A DNA stretch of 10,086 nt from Planctomycetota bacterium (GTDB lineage Bacteria > Planctomycetota > Phycisphaerae > UBA1845 > PWPN01), in the NCBI GenBank assembly GCA_020346805.1, contig CP070790.1:3107744-3117829 (forward strand), in the 5' to 3' direction. Position 1 is the stretch's first letter, and each line of letters begins with the position of its first letter. Made by a program: the position numbers and the translations under genes. Of this stretch, positions 7,780-10,086 are shown in pieces. The notes under the pieces are model-generated. The model had not been told where the DNA came from. It did not search any database and worked only from the letters and a program-made list of their open reading frames with translations.

Positions 7780-9231
7780 ATGTCCAAAAAATTAATAAGT
7801 ATTTGTATCTACGTATATATATTTACCCAGACTGTCTGCGGGCAGAATATGCTCCGCATAGCAAATGGAAAAATCCTTCACGGCATGGGTTCCGTTGATT
7901 TGTGGGGCGTGGAGTTGGATCCCGACCTGGAACTACCTAACGATCATTCCTTTCTGGGAAAAACAATTCAACCATTGGTTGTGTATGGCGTTAATTCCAT
8001 CGGTTTTTCTGTGCAGCGTTTGGATAATAATGGACGGTTTTTTTCAGCCGATGGCAAATCCGTCAATCCTAAAGCCAAAGAGCAATTTCTCAGATACGTC
8101 AATCACGCTTATAAATACCGCGTAGGTACGATAGTTAACCTTTTTTCTGCCGACCGAAGATATTGGCTGGAATCTGAAGAAGCATACCGTAATGCCGCCA
8201 AGACAATTGCCGAAATATTACCTGATTACCACAGTGTAATTTTTATCATCGGAGATATCTTCGGAACCACAAGTTGGGCGAATAATTGCCCTTATCCGAT
8301 GAATAACCCGAAAAAAATCCTGGAATTGTGCAAAATAATCGATAAGGCCAACTCCAAAGCAAAATTGGGTATACCGTCAGGCATGATCCACAAAACAAAA
8401 CTGGATAAAGTTAATGAGCCGCTTTTTTTTGTAGCCAATCATGCAAACGCCTTGGCGAAAATAATCACCCCGAACCAAGAATCAAAAACAATAAAAGATA
8501 TAGCATATGCCGGAAAAGACCGCATCTTTCGCCGAAATCATGTCAAAGGCAAGGTCAAGAAAGCCCAAAACGATTTCCTGCAGCGTATCGAGCGGGAACG
8601 AATGTCCGTCCAAATCCCGATGCCCCCCATCAAAGGCTCCGTACCAAGTGGAATCCTGACCGATCTGGAAAAGGCTGAAGGATTCGCACCATTGTTTGAC
8701 GGCAAGACATTTGACGATTGGACCACCTTAAGATCCACATGGGGTGGATGGTATATTGAAGATGGAATACTCAAATGCAAAGGCGGCCAAGGTCCCTGGA
8801 TCCGGACACGAAAGCGCTACCAGTCATTCATCCTCCGCTTCGACTACCGTATACACCAGGGAGGCAATAGCGGGGTATTTATTTGGGCGCCACTGGATGG
8901 ACGGGCCTCGCACTTCGGCATGGAGATGCAAATACGCGGCAAAAAGACAAATAAGCCAAATGCCGGCACCACCGGAGCCATCTACGGTATACTAGCCCCG
9001 CGTGAAGATCCCTCCAACCCGGCCGGTCAATGGAACAGTGTGGAGATTGCTTGTTGCGGATCAAAAGTAACAATCAAAATAAACGATCGGTTGGCCCAGG
9101 AATTTGATGCCGATCAGGTACCAATGTTGAAGAATCGTTTGCGCGAAGGGGTAATCGGATTCCAGGATCATGGTGAACCTATTCCCGTATGGTTCAGAAA
9201 TATTCGCATCAAGGAGCTAAAAAAGAATTAA
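7780..9231 (+). CDS. Secreted fusion: degenerate TIM-barrel domain plus DUF1080 (3-keto-glycoside hydrolase-type) domain
   Basis: A 483-residue protein with a signal peptide (MSKKLISICIYVYIFTQTVCG, cleavage near residue 21). Residues about 25-245 resemble a GH-A-type TIM barrel start (IANGKILHGMGSVDLWGVE, then alternating strands such as VNSIGF, VGTIVNLF, SVIFIIGDIFG, LFFVANH). Where catalytic barrels carry Asn-Glu after strand 4, this has GDIFG, and the domain is short, so this half may be non-catalytic. A basic, Lys/Arg-rich stretch (about 246-275) links to the DUF1080 domain (302-478): PLFDGKTFDDWTT, WYIEDGILKCKGG, NSGVFIWAP, TGAIYGILAP, QWNSVEIACCGSKVTIKIND, GVIGFQDHG, WFRNIRIKEL. DUF1080 (PF06439) has a concanavalin-like fold; characterised members cleave 3-keto-glycosides, an established but recent assignment. 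GGAG lies 10 bases before the ATG. The UroD-like gene follows after 47 bases, probably co-transcribed. The domain call is firm; the reaction is not. Confidence 0.82.
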   Translation: MSKKLISICIYVYIFTQTVCGQNMLRIANGKILHGMGSVDLWGVELDPDLELPNDHSFLGKTIQPLVVYGVNSIGFSVQRLDNNGRFFSADGKSVNPKAKEQFLRYVNHAYKYRVGTIVNLFSADRRYWLESEEAYRNAAKTIAEILPDYHSVIFIIGDIFGTTSWANNCPYPMNNPKKILELCKIIDKANSKAKLGIPSGMIHKTKLDKVNEPLFFVANHANALAKIITPNQESKTIKDIAYAGKDRIFRRNHVKGKVKKAQNDFLQRIERERMSVQIPMPPIKGSVPSGILTDLEKAEGFAPLFDGKTFDDWTTLRSTWGGWYIEDGILKCKGGQGPWIRTRKRYQSFILRFDYRIHQGGNSGVFIWAPLDGRASHFGMEMQIRGKKTNKPNAGTTGAIYGILAPREDPSNPAGQWNSVEIACCGSKVTIKINDRLAQEFDADQVPMLKNRLREGVIGFQDHGEPIPVWFRNIRIKELKKN

Positions 9232-9278
9232 TTGTCTTACCTTATAAGCAATACCCAATATGGTGGGATACGAACGAA

Positions 9279-10086
9279 ATGGCAAACCACAAACGTTGGA
9301 TAGAACTGGTATTGTCACACCAAGAGCCCGCGTCCACCCCTTATAATTTCATGTTTTCACCGCCGGCCAGACGCCGATTAGAAGTACATTACGGGACCGC
9401 CAATATAGAAGATATATTGGAAATGCCAATCAGGATGACGGGACTCCAATCGATTAAACCATTATATTCAAAACCGGCCGAGTTCGGCCCTACCGTTAAA
9501 GACGAATTTGGCGTAGTCTGGTCCACCAGCGAGATTGATCGCGGATCGCCGATTGTCCCATGTCTTCCCGATCCGGATCTTTCTAATTATGGCTTCCCCG
9601 ATCCTGCAGCTTCATATCGTTTCCAGAATGTCGGTCAATGGTGTAAAGATAATCGGGAACACTATACCATCATTTGGGTGGGAGACTTATGGGAAAGGGC
9701 TACCTTTATGCGGGGCGCCGCAAATATTCTTCTGGACCTGGCCATTAACCAGGGATTTGTCGAACAGCTTCTTCGAAATCTTACCGATAATATTCTGGAG
9801 ACAATGAAGATCCTATTTGAAGGTTTCCAGTTTGACGGTATCGCTTTGAGTGACGATTATGGAACGCAAAGGGCTATGCTGTTCTCGCCAGACGACTGGA
9901 GAAAATTAATCAAGCCCCGGCTGACTGAGATCTATACATTCGCCCACACACACGGCCGCACGGTTTTCCATCATTGCTGCGGAAACATTGAGCCGATTAT
10001 CCCCGAGCTGATCGAAATCGGCCTCGACATCCTGCACCCTATCCAGCCGGAGGCAATGGACGTTTTCAAAATTAAACATGAGTTTG
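9279..10086 (+). CDS. UroD/MtaA/CmuA-superfamily protein (not HemE), C-terminus beyond window
   Basis: The first 269 codons are visible. It begins ATG (MANHKRWIELVLSHQEP), the usual opening of uroporphyrinogen decarboxylase-like proteins (PF01208 superfamily). Later come LSDDYGTQRAMLFSP (190-204), WRKLIKPRL (207-215), and HHCCGNIEPIIPELIE (231-246) leading to GLDILHPIQPEAMD (248-261). The His-x-Cys-Gly step (His232, Cys234) matches the zinc-binding part of corrinoid-linked methyltransferases MtaA/CmuA; the last Cys ligand would lie past the window. The Arg-rich N-terminal motif of haem-pathway HemE (RQAGR) is absent, so a role in haem synthesis is unlikely. No signal peptide: cytoplasmic. The upstream site is poor (GGTGGG, 9262-9267). 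It follows the DUF1080 fusion by 47 bases and is probably in its operon. Its reaction is unknown; methyl transfer is a family-based guess. Confidence 0.85.
   Translation, partial: MANHKRWIELVLSHQEPASTPYNFMFSPPARRRLEVHYGTANIEDILEMPIRMTGLQSIKPLYSKPAEFGPTVKDEFGVVWSTSEIDRGSPIVPCLPDPDLSNYGFPDPAASYRFQNVGQWCKDNREHYTIIWVGDLWERATFMRGAANILLDLAINQGFVEQLLRNLTDNILETMKILFEGFQFDGIALSDDYGTQRAMLFSPDDWRKLIKPRLTEIYTFAHTHGRTVFHHCCGNIEPIIPELIEIGLDILHPIQPEAMDVFKIKHEF

Noticed and set aside
7713..7898. A short plus-strand open frame starting in the divergent region
   Set aside because: It overlaps the signal peptide and start of the DUF1080 fusion in another frame and has no recognisable content.
8429..8437. A run of eight or more T in the DUF1080 fusion gene as a frameshift site
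   Set aside because: The frame is continuous through it (PLFFVANHA) to a complete DUF1080 domain, so there is no sign of a break.
9260..9278. ATG at 9260 as the start of the UroD-like gene
   Set aside because: It is out of frame with the conserved protein; the ATG at 9279 gives the family's usual N-terminus.
1..10086. Search for tRNA, rRNA, CRISPR arrays, insertion sequences and long repeats
   Set aside because: Nothing with the required structure was seen; the window is almost fully occupied by protein genes.

Overview
The window is a carbohydrate- and sulfate-ester-degradation neighbourhood. The mix of formylglycine sulfatases, a GH106-like and a GH36-like glycosidase, a DUF1080 protein and a non-HemE member of the uroporphyrinogen decarboxylase superfamily, with moderate GC, TTG starts and Tat/lipoprotein export signals, resembles the PVC group (Lentisphaerae, Kiritimatiellae, or Phycisphaerae/Sedimentisphaerales). 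No marker gene fixes the taxon. There are no transporters, regulators, RNA genes, mobile elements or CRISPR in view.

Layout: (1) 1-1148, minus strand, is the N-terminal part of a Tat-exported lipoprotein sulfatase that runs off the left edge. (2) 1149-1278 is a divergent regulatory region. (3) 1279-2907, plus strand, is a GH36-like (clan GH-D) glycosidase with no visible signal peptide. (4) 2908-2972 is a short convergent junction. (5) 6074-2973, minus strand, is a large GH106-like glycosidase, probably a lipoprotein; it is the second gene of an operon led by (6) 7579-6113, minus strand, an exported sulfatase. (7) 7580-7779 is a second divergent regulatory region. (8) 7780-9231, plus strand, is a secreted fusion of a degenerate TIM-barrel domain and a C-terminal DUF1080 domain. 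(9) 9279 to the right edge, plus strand, is a UroD/MtaA/CmuA-superfamily protein cut by the window end.

The architecture repeats: each of two divergent units pairs a minus-strand sulfatase with a plus-strand glycan-related gene. Both inter-gene regions carry the same 12-mer (ATTAATTGACAA on the minus strand, containing a perfect TTGACA -35 hexamer) about 70 bases before the sulfatase start codon. This suggests coordinated control. My reading (inference) is stepwise dismantling of a sulfated glycan containing alpha-linked rhamnose- and galactose-type residues: sulfatases and the GH106-like enzyme act outside the cytoplasm, and the GH36-like enzyme probably trims imported oligosaccharides. The DUF1080 fusion and the UroD-like protein are the least understood parts. 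Starts for the two complete minus-strand genes were moved inward from the longest possible reading to sites with Shine-Dalgarno sequences.
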